From contig WMKJ01000025.1 in the NCBI GenBank assembly GCA_009733715.1, positions 62,001-126,000 on the forward strand: a stretch of 64,000 bases of DNA, written 5' to 3'. Shown one piece after another: positions 11,392-22,037 of this stretch. The position numbers were made by a program, and so were the translations under genes. The DNA is from Herpomyces periplanetae (Eukaryota; Ascomycota; Laboulbeniomycetes; Herpomycetales; Herpomycetaceae). Each line of letters opens with the position of its first letter. Position 1 is the stretch's first letter. The notes under the pieces were generated by a model, which saw only the letters and a list, made by a program, of their open reading frames with translations, ran no database searches and had not been told where the DNA came from.

Positions 11392-12384
11392 ATGGGAAAA
11401 GAGTGTGAGAGGAGTATGAATGGAGAAGAAAAGTGTGATAGGGCGTTGGTAGTGGAATATCGATGTTTATTCACGCATGATATTGTACGAAAGCGGAAAA
11501 GATGGAATGACGGATATGTGAAATTTCATAAGTTTAACAAGCGAATGGTGATATATGATGAATCACGTAATTATGTTGCAGGAACACATTGGCGAGGAAG
11601 TGACACGATTGAAAATAGTGAAGAGATTATGTTAAGGGATGAAGGTATTATAGTTGAAATTGGAGAGATTTTGGGGGTTACGGAAACGGATATATCACAG
11701 ATAATTCAAAAACGAGAGAGAAAAAAGTTATTACAATTTGATGAAAAGAGTGGTCTATCAGTTAATAATGGGAAGGTAGGAAGAATTAGCAAAACAATGG
11801 GAAAGACGACACTCCCAGCACAACTTCGACATGTTCCTTTACGAAATTTATTAGGAGTTTGGGAGTCTCCTAAACCAACGATAAAGGTTTCCAACAAGTT
11901 AACGGTGAATAATAGCTTAAAAAAGCCGTACGATAACCGCCCGGGGTGGAATAGTGTAGGAGAAAAGGATAAAATTAGAGGAATACACAAGAATGTATGC
12001 ATGGAAAGCGGTAGTACTACTAATGATAGAAATATGATAGCTGGAGGGAAAGTTAAGGGTACAAAAGATAGTATTACCAAGTCAAGGTTAAATGGTACAG
12101 AAAGAAGCAGACGACGTAAGAATTGGAGTTGCTCGGAAGAAATTTTGGAGATAAGCTCCGATGAAGGAGAGAACGGAGTAAGGGAGAATGAAAGTCTTAA
12201 GTTTCATAATTATGAAAAATTTGGACAGAAAGATGATGGTATAATAATTGAAATTAAACAAGATGATGTGAACAAAAGTGTGGAAGAGAAAGAGATTGGA
12301 GCGTGGAGTGTAGAAGCATTTTACTTGACACGTTGGAGGAAATTTGGGCTACCAAATGACCAAGGATATGAAGAAAGGATTTGA
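11392..12384 (+). CDS. Mte1/Dbl2/ZGRF1-N-type DNA repair protein (DUF2439)
   Basis: A 330-aa intronless frame from an ATG to a TGA. Residues 21-100 match the DUF2439 domain at the N-terminus of ZGRF1 and in yeast Mte1 and fission yeast Dbl2: VEYRCLFTHDIVRKRKRWND, then GYVKFHKFNKRMVIYDE, then EIGEILGVTETDIS. In those proteins it partners FANCM-type helicases (Mph1/Fml1) at recombination intermediates and telomeres. The C-terminus has the matching short motif WSVEAFYLTRWRKFG. The middle is basic and probably disordered (GNGKVGRIS, RSRRRKNWS). There is no helicase domain, so this is the short fungal form rather than full ZGRF1. It is divergent from FHIP. Nuclear location is inferred. Confidence 0.82.
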   Translation: MGKECERSMNGEEKCDRALVVEYRCLFTHDIVRKRKRWNDGYVKFHKFNKRMVIYDESRNYVAGTHWRGSDTIENSEEIMLRDEGIIVEIGEILGVTETDISQIIQKRERKKLLQFDEKSGLSVNNGKVGRISKTMGKTTLPAQLRHVPLRNLLGVWESPKPTIKVSNKLTVNNSLKKPYDNRPGWNSVGEKDKIRGIHKNVCMESGSTTNDRNMIAGGKVKGTKDSITKSRLNGTERSRRRKNWSCSEEILEISSDEGENGVRENESLKFHNYEKFGQKDDGIIIEIKQDDVNKSVEEKEIGAWSVEAFYLTRWRKFGLPNDQGYEERI

Positions 12385-13357
12385 CTTGGAAGTAAGGGTG
12401 GTTGATGGACGAAGGAATATAAAGGACATGAGAATGTCATCAGCTGAAGTGAATTAGAGCAAGGAGGAAAAGAAATTGAAAAAATGCAAAAGATAAGGTT
12501 GAGATAGAGTGAATAGTGTTGATGAATTTACTTGCGCAACAAGAATTGAGGATATGAATTATAAATTTTTATGAAGTTTGATTGAGCAAAAATTGTAGGA
12601 TTAGACAGAGAATAGACGTTAACATTGAACGAGAAAACAAATGTAAAAATAGAAGAATTTAGATAAAGCGCAATAAAGCGAAGGGAAGTTTAGAGACAAC
12701 TTGGGGCAATTACGGGTTGCACCTGCCGTCTCAGCACCGCGCTGCCCAAATTGCCGAATCCAGTAATTCCCAAAACGGCAAGAAGGACTGTCATGTGACA
12801 AGAAGAGGGTGCAGGGATAATTGTTTTTCCTGGGCCCGGAAGAGGAAGTTTTGGAGATTTAGGAAAATTTTGTTCTTTTTGGTTTAATTATTTGAACAAG
12901 GTAGATGTGGTTGAGTGCGTAGGGAACTTGATTGTATACTTAAACTAAGTATCATGAAACAGGATTTTACAGAATTATAAGGTGTATTGTTTCAGAAGAT
13001 TTTATTTATGATTCATAGTACTTTTGAGTTAGATTCTGGTCTAGGTATTGTATTGTTCAAATTGAACCATTAATCTACCCAACTTTTCTTTGATCGGGCT
13101 TCTGCACGTAAGTTATTTGTCAAAAGACCTATTCCATTCCTTTAGCTACCTAGCTCAAATTTATGCGCTACTATTTTTCACAACAGCTTTTGAAAATTTC
13201 TATTCGTCAAAATACATATATAAATACATGTATAGGCGAGGGGCTGAACTTCTTTAGTGGCTTTAAACAGGAATATATATCTACCAAGTATACGTCTCGA
13301 GTTACTAACCTTTACAGCTAACTTGAAATATTCTTAAACTAATATTCTACGTTGATA
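12385..13357. other. Intergenic region upstream of PPN2
   Basis: Nearly 1 kb between the Mte1-like stop and the PPN2 start. 12400-12660 is purine-rich and contains no frame of interest. A 34-codon Rossmann-like fragment sits at 12690-12794 on the minus strand. The right half is AT-rich and probably holds the PPN2 promoter. Confidence 0.45.
12690..12794 (-). pseudogene. Short Rossmann-fold N-terminus fragment (NmrA- or P5CR-like)
   Basis: A 34-codon frame with an ATG reads MTVLLAVLGITGFGNLGSAV, followed by LRRQ and a stop soon after. The glycine-rich GxGNLGSA block following a hydrophobic strand looks like the start of an NAD(P)-binding Rossmann protein, such as an NmrA-type reductase or pyrroline-5-carboxylate reductase. 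Nothing downstream on this strand continues such a domain, and the next 300 bp are non-coding. It could be a gene relic, a stray first exon or chance. Confidence 0.25.
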
Positions 13358-14624
13358 ATGTCACGGAAAGGCTGTGTTTTGAGCAACCAGAGTATTCGTC
13401 CACTCCATCTATCCATGGTGTATGACGATGAGCAGAAAATTGAATATCCCAAATCCCGCACGACAAAATGCAAAATCGTATCAATACTAACGTTCATTTT
13501 GAGTTTTATTTTCATTTTTAACACTCTAATTTCCTATGAATATAGCATCATTTCGTCAAACTTCCTGGTAAAATGCTTAAATGTACCACCGTGGTCATTC
13601 TCGCGTCCCCCCTCACTTGTTTCAACCACCATACAGGCTATCGACACTTCTTTATCCTTCCATCATAACAAAGCTTCCTTAATTCACCTTCTCGTATTAA
13701 ATGAAGAATTTTTACCTGGTTCAGTACAATCAGATTCTCGCTTGATTGTGGTTGGCGATGTTCATGGATGTAAAGAAGAGTGTAAGAACCCTTTTTGCAT
13801 ACGCTAAAATCAAATATGTATAAAATACATTCAACTAATACTTAAAAATTATTTTAGTGGAAAAGTTACTTAATTTTATGTTCTTTCGACCAACGATTGA
13901 CCATTTAATTCTTGCGGGTGATTTCGTTACCAAAGGACCGGATTCCGCGGGTGTAATTGAACTGGCTCGATCCGTCAACGCCTCATGTGTCAGGGGAAAT
14001 AATGAAGATACAATGTTAAGCTCACTAGCACTTGACGACATGAGAGACAGTAATGACCTGAATAATTCGCGGATGCACAATCATCATAAAATCAGGGCAT
14101 CCCGCAAAAGGAAGCACAGAAGATTGGCTCGGTCATTAACCAAGGATCAACTACAGTGGATCGAAAACTGTCCAGTGATATTAGACGTTGGAAAAATTCA
14201 GGATCTACCTCACATGTACGTGGTTCATGCTGGATTATTGCCAGGTGTTGCACCAGCAGAACAAAACCCATACGATGTAATGACAATGCGGACTATTGAT
14301 CGACACACTCTTAAGCCATCGGCAAAGCGACACGGAGGAATTCCTTGGGAAATAGTGAGTGCATTTTTGCGATATATTCAATAAGCTTGTTGCTAACCAG
14401 GTAATGCATCCATATAGTATTGGAATAGTTACCAAGAAAAGGCTGCAAAAAGTGACCAAGCCTTTGTCGCATATGGACATAACGCGCACCGGGGGCTCAA
14501 GATCAATCAGTTTTCCGTAGGTCTGGACTCGGGCTGCGTTCGAGGCGGTGAGCTATCCGCGCTAATCTTATCATCAGACGGGCAGCGCAAGATCGTCAGC
14601 GTACCTTGTGCCAACTGGGACTGA
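13358..14624 (+). CDS. PPN2: Ppn2-like vacuolar endopolyphosphatase (metallophosphatase)
   Basis: Exons 13358-13781, 13858-14354 and 14418-14624 join in phase to 375 aa; the introns are 76 and 63 nt. A short basic N-terminus is followed by one membrane helix (about residues 43-62, SILTFILSFIFIFN), then a calcineurin-like phosphoesterase domain. Metal-binding motifs are visible: GDVHGC at the first exon junction, GDFVTKGPDS, RGNNED in place of the usual GNHE, VVHAGLLPG, and YGHNAHRG near the end. Membrane-anchored yeast Ppn2 (YNL217W) has this layout and cuts inorganic polyphosphate in the vacuole. I used the ATG at 13358; the frame is open slightly upstream without an ATG. It converges on NSE4, with only 28 bp between stop codons. 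PHO89, also in this window, is another phosphate gene. Confidence 0.85.
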
Positions 14625-14652
14625 AAGGTCGTGATGCGCATACATGTTCAAC

Positions 14653-16213
14653 TTACGCATACCATCCGCGCATCTGTGTAGTAGAATCGTATTCTCGATG
14701 AGGTATCCAAGGCTCACTTATACCGTAAAATTTGACAAGCCGCTCCCATGTGATCCAGTCTAAACTAAGGACAACCTGATGCTTTTCAGGAACTTTTCCT
14801 TGATCACGCATCTTACGACGGTCTTCAGCTGTAAGCGGATTGACTGGTCGAATCGTTGGCAGCCCAGTATCGTCGCAACCCAAAGATGCTCCCCCATCCT
14901 TTACCATAAAGCTAATGTAGAAGAGATTTTCGATAGTTTGGCTATACGAAGTCGGATTTAATGCAAATTTAAGCAATGGAACTTGCCAGTCCGATGCCAA
15001 TCTGAACTTTTCAAAGAGCGTCTCAACAGCTTCATCTGACATTTTGGGAAATTCACTTTCATATTTTTTGAGCTGCTCTATTCCGTTTTTAAAAATGGTT
15101 ACTAAAATATTTCTGATTTTACGACATAACGTTGGCGTATCCCCGTCCTCGTTCTTCTCAAGATCTTTTTGTGATAATTCTTGCGGTTTGGATAAAGGTG
15201 CTTTAGGATCCTGTCGTAGCCCAACTCGTCTAGTTTGACTCGGTCGAACTCGCTTCTGTAGGGAAAGCGGCCCCAACAAATATTCCGGGACAGCAGGCCG
15301 TTTAGTACACCGTAGGGCAGCTTCGGTGCCGAATTTAGCCCAATCCAACATTCCATCATCACCTTCTTCACCCGCTTCTGCTTCTTCGGGTTTCTGCATG
15401 AATGATATACATTTTGACACAAATTCGTCTACATCAATTCCTGTATCAGCACCCGCCAATGTCATCTGTGTAGTCTTCCGCAAAGTCAAATCACTAGCAG
15501 CGACTAGAAACTTGGAGTCGATAGCAGCGTCGGCAGTTTGCCTAACTTGTTTCATCACATTTTCTTGTCGCTTCAACAACGATATCAGTGCATGATTGTC
15601 GGGTTGTAACATCTCATCCCTGCGGTCTGTAGGTTTAATATGTTAGTTAGTCTGAACTTAACCGTGAAAGTAAACCTTATCCCCCTCACCATTAAATTCG
15701 CGGACATTTTCCCGTAACGAGTGTCGTATTTGTCGTCGTTCCTCCGTATCTTGATCTGGATCGTACCATTCACGATAATGTTCTGCGCCGGGCAATCTAT
15801 GCGACATATCCGGACTGTCATCATTTAGAGTAGCCCGCCGTCGTTTCTTACTTGAACACTCATCATGATTTAAAGACTCCACTTCAATCGTTCTGACAAC
15901 CTCCGGTGCAGTTTCGGTTGTTTTTTTATCTGCCCGCCCATGTACTGGCTGTGCTTGTGTTTCTTGTACACTTTGGTTGATACCGCGTTTTACACTTGTT
16001 ATTCCACGGTCATCACCATCCCCTGATTCAGTTTCGCTGTCAATCGACAGCTCTTCTGAGGATGATTCTGATGCCTCTGCAGCCGAAGAAATATCAATAT
16101 CTACAAGTATAATCAGATACATGCAAAATAATTTTGATATTAGCAAACATTAACCCATTGGACTATATTAAACCCAACTTACTCTTTCTAGGCACGTCAC
16201 GATCACCCGCCAT
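14653..16213 (-). CDS. NSE4: SMC5-SMC6 complex kleisin subunit Nse4
   Basis: Nse4 is the kleisin that bridges the Smc5 and Smc6 heads with Nse1 and Nse3, for DNA repair and replication-fork stability in the nucleus. Exons 16183-16213, 15690-16100 and 14653-15626 join in phase to 471 aa, with introns of 82 and 63 nt. The N-terminus is acidic and Ser-rich. The kleisin start follows (LRENVREFNDRRDEMLQPDN) and then family blocks LDWAKFGTEAALRCTKRPAV and NPTSYSQTIENLFYISFMVK. A C-terminal winged-helix region ends in VLSLDWITWERLVKFY. The first exon is only 31 nt (MAGDRDVPRK). The upstream region, shared with DPH1, contains TCACGTGA at 16420. Tail to tail with PPN2. Confidence 0.93.
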
Positions 16214-16833
16214 ACTTGACTTGCCAAACCTCCAAAATCGAATGTATCTGTGTCAGCGCTTCACACTTGCGCCTATAACTATAAACAAGCATACCCGTGA
16301 ACCTCCACGTTAACATGCGTACGGACACTCATTTAAGCGTATCCAACATAATATCTACGTTGCAAAATCCTTCAAACTTCATCGCGCTCGTTAAATTGAA
16401 TCTGGTGCACCCCCATCCTTCACGTGACTATTTTGTCACGGGACACGGCGTATCTCGGTGAAATGATTTTCCGGGTTACAAACGCAATTTTTCGTAGATG
16501 AAAAATATTCAAAATTTAATTGCAAAAGCTCATACTTCTAAACCTTTTTTTTTACTTGAATTTAATTCTTTTACTACGCCGGGACATGGGAATTTTGCGT
16601 CCCAAGTTGCCATGACAGTATCGGAATCGACACAGCCTTTATGTTTAGCATGCTGTGATGGAAGAGAGATTTCCGGAAGTGAACAATGCACTTTGAAATT
16701 GCCCATCAAACGATTTGTGGGACGTAAAGTAGTTAAATCGTCGGGGGAACACATACAAGGTATTATATTTGGTGGATCTACATAATTTTTACGCATTCTT
16801 AATTGCTGCTTGCGAATCCGCTAGGTGCGCACA
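16214..16833. promoter_or_regulatory. Bidirectional promoter, NSE4 / DPH1
   Basis: This 620-bp divergent gap carries TCACGTGA at 16420-16427. Two overlapping ATG-initiated frames, 16498-16785 plus (95 aa) and 16530-16796 minus (88 aa), are antisense to each other. I recognise neither, and at most one could be real. The plus frame ends 48 bp before the DPH1 start. Confidence 0.45.
16420..16427. promoter_or_regulatory. TCACGTGA palindrome between NSE4 and DPH1
   Basis: A perfect palindrome followed by ACTATTTTGTCACG. It is about 210 bp upstream of NSE4 and 410 bp upstream of DPH1, and one of six perfect intergenic copies in the window. Confidence 0.5.
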
Positions 16834-18023
16834 ATGAGGTATCATGACATATTAACAGAGATTTAATAGTGGGCAGTGAACAAACTTGGGATAAGAATAG
16901 TCTGGATGAAGCGGTAAAAAATACTCTTCCAACTAATTATTCATTCGAACTTCGCAAAACTGTCGACTTTATTCATACACACGCTTGTAAACATGTTGCA
17001 CTCCAATTTCCCGAAGGTTTACTCATTTATGCTACTACAATCGCTGATATAATTGAGACTGCATGCCCCGAGACTGAGTGTATCATTATGGGGGATGTCA
17101 CATATGGCGCATGCTGCATTGACGATTATTCTGCTGTAGCGCTAGATTGTGATCTTTTGGTTCACTACGCTCATAGCTGTTTAATTCCTATTAGTGTTAC
17201 AAAACTTCGGGTACTCTATATTTTTGTTGATATTGATATTGATATTCCTCATCTCGTGAGCACTGTAAAACGGAATTTCACAATGTCTAATGAGCTATCT
17301 CTAATTGGTACTATCCAATTTAATTCCGCCTTGGTAAAGGTACAGCGACAGTTAAGCCGACTTGGCTATAACATTAAAATTCCGCGGGTTAAACCACTTA
17401 GCAAAGGAGAAGTTCTGGGATGCACATCACCGCAAGTTCAACTAGATGAAGCATCATCTGCTACTACGCAAAACTTGCTTTACATTGGAGATGGAAGATT
17501 TCATCTTGAATCTGCCATGATACAAAATCCTTTACTGGCAGCTTATCGTTATGATCCATACTCTCGACGCTTAACTAAGGAGTATTACGACCACAGCCAA
17601 ATGTATCAGTTGCGTAAAAAGGCTATTGATGATGCTCGCCTGGCTAAGCATTGGGGTATTATTCTTGGTTCCCTAGGCAGGCAAGGCAATCCTCATTTAA
17701 TGAAGCTGATTCAGGTACATTTGCATCATACTGGTAAAACTTTTGTGAATGTTTTGATCAGTGAAATATTTCCTGCAAAACTATCTCTAATGTCTGACGT
17801 GGAATGCTGGGTTCAAATTGCCTGTCCCCGACTCAGCATTGACTGGGGTTACGCATTTTGTCGTCCGCTACTCACGCCTTACGAAGCTCTGGTGGCTCTT
17901 GGTGTGCAATCGGCTCGCTGGATGTATGACAGTCAGCATGCTTATCCCATGGACTTTTACGGTACTAAAGGCCTAGCTCGTTCTAATGCAGCCTCTGTTA
18001 CACAGTTGAATGAATCATTATAA
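16834..18023 (+). CDS. DPH1: Diphthamide synthesis protein Dph1
   Basis: Dph1, with Dph2, forms the iron-sulfur radical enzyme that transfers the 3-amino-3-carboxypropyl group from SAM to a histidine of elongation factor 2, the first step of diphthamide synthesis in the cytosol. Visible family blocks include [105 protein letters not shown] and [12 protein letters not shown]. Cysteines at GACC and IACP are candidate cluster ligands. The main exon (16877-18023) has no in-frame ATG before the domain. A 5-nt exon at 16834-16838 (ATG AG) spliced over a 38-nt intron gives MSEQTWDKN and 383 aa; this start is tentative. Otherwise a non-AUG or a more distant first exon is needed. Confidence 0.92.
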
Positions 18024-18081
18024 GATTTGACAATATATATTACGCGCAAGCTGTGACAAAGGATAATTTGATTCAATCAAT

Positions 18082-18473
18082 TCAAACTACAACGTGATTT
18101 AGCGAAAGATGAGAAATCTTTCCGTCGCCGGCATAGTGTACAGGTTGACAGATATTAATGAACGACGGTAAACCAGATCCTGTGATGGAGAAGAGATGAT
18201 TATACAAAAGGGCGCTGGCTTCGCTTAAACGTACAGTAAAGTCGAAGTCGGTTACATTTTTTGGGATTATAGCCGTGCATCGCCATGAATTTCTAAAAAC
18301 AAATAGTAAAAATGAATGTTAAGAGATCGATTCAGCCGTGCTACCGGAAGGGTTCGCGTATGTTTTACACATGGAATATCAAAAGGAGAGGAAACGGTGA
18401 GCGAAGCTCACGTCGATTGCGGATTGTCAATGTAACAGACAGTCAATATACCGTCGATGAGTAGGTTCACTCT
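18082..18473 (-). other. Unassigned coding-like frame just downstream of the ESS1 stop
   Basis: Immediately after the ESS1 TAA the same frame stays open for 20 codons (RVNLLIDGILTVCYIDNPQS) up to a GTGAGC donor at 18411. After a 119-nt intron ending in TTTTTAG, an exon at 18082-18292 continues in matching phase for 69 more codons to a TGA. That exon reads, in part, SWRCTAIIPKNVTDFDF, LSEASALLYNHLFSI and GSGLPSFINICQPVHYA. It looks protein-like (balanced composition, no low complexity), but I do not recognise it and it has no ATG of its own. It may be a C-terminal extension by readthrough or alternative splicing, the tail of an overlapping gene, or chance. Confidence 0.3.
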
Positions 18474-19214
18474 TTAGTATCTTTCGATAATATGCAGTCC
18501 GGAAGCGGTTTCGATAACAGTGCTAACTTCACCGGGATTAAGCATGAAAGCAGCCGCTTCAAATTCCTTTTGCATTTCACCACGCCCGAAAAATCCACTA
18601 AAAGTATTGTCAGTTATAGTACTTACGAGTATAGATGCGAGCGCATGTGAGCACGTACAGGTCGCCCTTTTTCTTCGCACTTGTACAGTCAGATTCAGTT
18701 ACGGCGATATCACCTAGGCTAACTTCCCCATTTTCAATTCGAGAAAGAATTCTATTTAAGATTTCCCTAGCTTCCTCCTTTGATCTGGTAATTTTTTCAC
18801 CTCGCCAATTTACAGGCTTACGACTTTCTCGATGTTTGATGAGTATATGAGCGCAATGAATTTTACCTTCACGAACACCAGTTGTTATGGGATTGAATAG
18901 TGAAGGTTGATAAGATTCAAAGAATATTTTAAGTTTGTCATGATCAGTTCCTTCGGGCGCCTCCCATTGAGACTCCTGTGTATTTGTATTAAAGTAATAG
19001 GGTAAATTCCGTGAGTTTGAATGTCTAATCTCCCAGTCAGGGGGAAGACCTGTTTCCGACTACAGATAAGTTAGCATTTTTGTTTTTTACTTGCTACGGA
19101 TAATTTTCCCGTAGAATTTTCCACTAAACAGGATGTTTCGGGTAATGAACATTCCGAATGTTAAACCCAATTCCACCGAGTCCAACATACCAAGCCCAAC
19201 TCGTTAGACGACAT
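18474..19214 (-). CDS. ESS1: Parvulin prolyl isomerase Ess1/Pin1
   Basis: This isomerase acts on phospho-Ser/Thr-Pro bonds, chiefly in the RNA polymerase II C-terminal domain. Exons 19191-19214, 18659-19059 and 18474-18597 join in phase to 182 aa; the introns are 131 and 61 nt. The WW domain is at about residues 10-45 (GLPPDWEIRHS, then YYFNTNTQESQWEAPEG). The parvulin domain follows: CAHILIKHRESRKP with its basic phosphate-binding patch, then KKGDLGFFGRGEMQKEFE across the last junction and SGLHIIERY at the end. Length and order match yeast Ess1 (170 aa). The 24-nt first exon encodes MSSNELGL. The frame stays open after the stop codon, which is described separately. CACGTGAC and TGACGTCA lie upstream. 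Confidence 0.94.
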
Positions 19215-20254
19215 AGCTTAAAAATCACCTGAAAAAAATTAAAAAATGTATGGAACAAAGTTAATGATGAGCCCGCCAAATTAACATACGTAAAATTATA
19301 CGTGTAGACCGTAAGACAATATTCTATCCGATTGATTAATAGATCATTAAATCCAATTTGAAAAAGGAAAAATATATTCTCTTTCTCGTGAAATTCTTTA
19401 TTTCTCCCTTAAAAACTTCGCCACGACCGCGCCAAGCCCGATAACTAAGCACCACGTGACCAGCGGCTCGAGGTACTGGGGAGCGCTGGAATGCTTGGCA
19501 GGTCACGGGATATATGACGTCATCCGGTGAAGTTTTGGGGAGTTTTTCGGCGAGACGAGGGAAAAATCGGCAAAATGATGGAATTTAAATGGATAAAATA
19601 CTGTGATGTAAAGAATCAGTGGGCTAGTAAATTGTTGTACGTAGGGAGCTTGTGTTTGGAGTTTAAAGTAATGGCTGATGTACACTTAATATGGTGGTTA
19701 AGTGTGTAATATACTATAATTTCGCAAAGTGCAGACTTAGACTTAATGCTCAAAAGCAAAGAATTAGTGCTTTGATACATTAAAAAAATATAATTCAAAT
19801 TGAGACATTGAGAATTCTCTTTTACTTGTTTCCCATGCTATTTATGGTTAAGGTATTATGCTGCAAATGGTTTCTGTTTTGGTAATGCATTCATACCATT
19901 TATTATGGTAATACCAGATAAACCTTTTTATTTCATGTGCTATATACTTTTTTCATTAGGCAAAGCGCGGTGCTACAATCTCAGGTGAACATAATGGACG
20001 ATTATCTCTACACCTTGAAATTAGGCTGGATTAGTGACTGAAACGACATGTTAAAAGGTCAAAGCATTGTATTAATGCTACTAACATTTTAAAGGCCAAT
20101 CTTAATTAACAGACTAACATGCCTCATCCAACAGAAAATTTCTTACAGATATAACGGCTAAGTCGCCCTTCATTTTGTTCATCTGACTGTGCTAATTAAA
20201 AACTTTGTTAACGTTTCCATTTGCTCCGCATTTTACTTCTGTATCTTGACCAGT
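19215..20254. promoter_or_regulatory. Divergent intergenic region, ESS1 / secreted protein
   Basis: About 1 kb. It contains CACGTGAC at 19453 and a perfect TGACGTCA at 19515-19522 in a locally GC-rich block (19420-19560), which looks like a promoter core. The right half is AT-rich and I see no gene in it; frames at 19503-19798 are antisense to one another and unrecognised. Confidence 0.45.
19453..19522. promoter_or_regulatory. CACGTGAC and TGACGTCA cluster
   Basis: CACGTGAC begins at 19453 and a perfect CRE-like TGACGTCA lies at 19515-19522, within a GC-rich island about 250 bp upstream of ESS1. CRE-like sites bind bZIP factors such as Atf1 or Sko1 in other fungi; which factor acts here is unknown. 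Confidence 0.45.
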
Positions 20255-21241
20255 ATGAAGGTTTTGTCCTTTCGATACAATGTTAACTTTGTGCTTGCAT
20301 TAATATGTATAATTGATAAAGTCGTACCAGCACTGGTGGAAAATACAGCTGAAAATCTAGATATTAGTGTGAAGAGATTCAGAGTAGTTGCTGTTCGAGG
20401 AGTGAAGGGACGGGCTAACGCATCAAAAAAATTTTCCCCTATTGTCTACGAAAAAGCCTTCAGGGGCGGATGGTTGGAGGATGTTTCTGTTGAAATATCT
20501 ACTGAACTTAACATGGTACAACTGAACCAGCGTAAGTTAACGTTAATCATAATTTAAATCTTTAACTTTACTCACACAGCCAGACTGGATGGTTGACTTA
20601 AGCTAGCTCTACGCTAACACTAACGTTTAGCTACGAATGCCAATGGCTTCAATTTAATAGCTTATACAGAAAACTTTTCCAAATGTAAGCCATTACTATT
20701 TTTTAGTTGAAACTTTATGAAGTTGCTTCAGCTTACATTACCTCTCTTTCATCTAGTAACCATGTTACCCGACAAACAAGATCCAGCTATGTATATATTA
20801 AAACTACAAGAGATTCACACGCCTACTCAACAAAAGCATATTTTTCAAATGGTTGATGATTTAATTCTTCATCGAGTTGAAAATAGCTTTTACGCATGTC
20901 CACTAGACTACATTATCCATCGACAGGAGTATATTAACGCCGTTAATCAAGGAACGCAGCCCGATTTTAAATTTCGTGTAATAACGTGGATGAATAGAGC
21001 ACATGCAGCTCAATCAAATCATGAGAATTATTGCGAACGAACAATCTTGGTACGATGCTCCGTCGAAGTTGGTGATATTTGTGAAATGAGAAAATTTGAA
21101 ACTGGCTTCGAAAAAAATTCAACCATAGTTCCCCTGGGCACAAGAGCAACAAGAGATATGATCAGTCAAAATCCCTTTATACCCAAACTAAATGAAAATG
21201 AAATAGTAGGGTTAATATATAATACTTCCATTTCCCTATAG
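20255..21241 (+). CDS. Secreted or lumenal protein of unknown function
   Basis: Exons 20255-20531, 20631-20684 and 20757-21241 join in phase to 271 aa; the introns are 99 and 72 nt with GTAAGT and GTAAGC donors. The first ATG begins MKVLSFRYNVNFVLALICII, a plausible signal peptide ending around residue 27, followed by a soluble-looking domain. Several cysteines (YACPLDY, NYCERTILVRCSVEVGDICE) and possible N-glycosylation sites (ENFS, KNST, NTS) suit the secretory pathway. I recognise no family and give no function. The 54-nt middle exon and the in-frame joins support a real gene, because reading straight through hits stop codons in both introns. The frame is open 22 codons upstream of the chosen ATG but has no ATG there. 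Confidence 0.6.
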
Positions 21242-22037
21242 AAGGTTATTCAAAATGACGGTCAAATTGACTTTACACTGGGTTTATTACTCAAATTCTG
21301 ATATCGACACTACATGTTCTCTTAGCATTACACTCCAATAAATCCTTTGCAAAATTTATCCCACTGACCCCTCCAATACTTAGTTCAACACAATCTATTT
21401 CTTTCGAATTTCCCAATTAGGCAAACTGCTTATCCAATGACGTCACTACCTATACACGAGCCCAAATCGTCGCAAGAAAAATTCGACGAAAAATTCCCCT
21501 TCAGTTGAAGATTTTCCCTTGTCCCTGTCCACGAAAAGTTTTGCTGTTTAAACACCTGAAAACCCTCATTGTTCAATTTATTCCTTTACTAACACGTGCT
21601 GGCAACTGTTGGACACATCATGTGGGGGTGGAGGTCCAAGTGGGGGTGGAAACGTATCGTCGGTCGATAACGCCAATCGGCACATGCGCTACTTACATCG
21701 TGGCTTAATGGAGTAATATTTCTTGAAATATTGTTTAAAACTATTTACATAATTGGTTTAGTGCAAAATCAAATTTTTTTCCAAAATTTATCGCGCATAA
21801 ATTTACCTTGCTTTTTATTTTAACACCCTTTAGATTTCGCTTCATCAACATTGTCCAGTTTACGTGTAATCTTATCTCACCATTCTTTACTAGTATTCAG
21901 ATTTACCCTTCCATCGTCAACGTCTAACGTTTATTGGCGTTACTTTCTCGTCAGTAAAACTACATTAACAAACTATAACGGCATAAACCTTAGTCGGCGC
22001 TTGAATAATCCGAGAAAAAATCCCATTTACCCTTATT
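21242..22037. promoter_or_regulatory. Intergenic region upstream of RPB9
   Basis: About 800 bp between the secreted-protein stop and the RPB9 start. A perfect TGACGTCA lies at 21438-21445. A GT-rich patch at 21615-21660 includes GTGGGGGTGGA repeated with slight change. No gene is apparent. Confidence 0.4.

Noticed and set aside
16498-16796. Two antisense ATG-initiated ORFs (95 and 88 aa) between NSE4 and DPH1
   Set aside because: They overlap each other in a promoter region and neither matches a known family; at most one could be real, so I did not call either.
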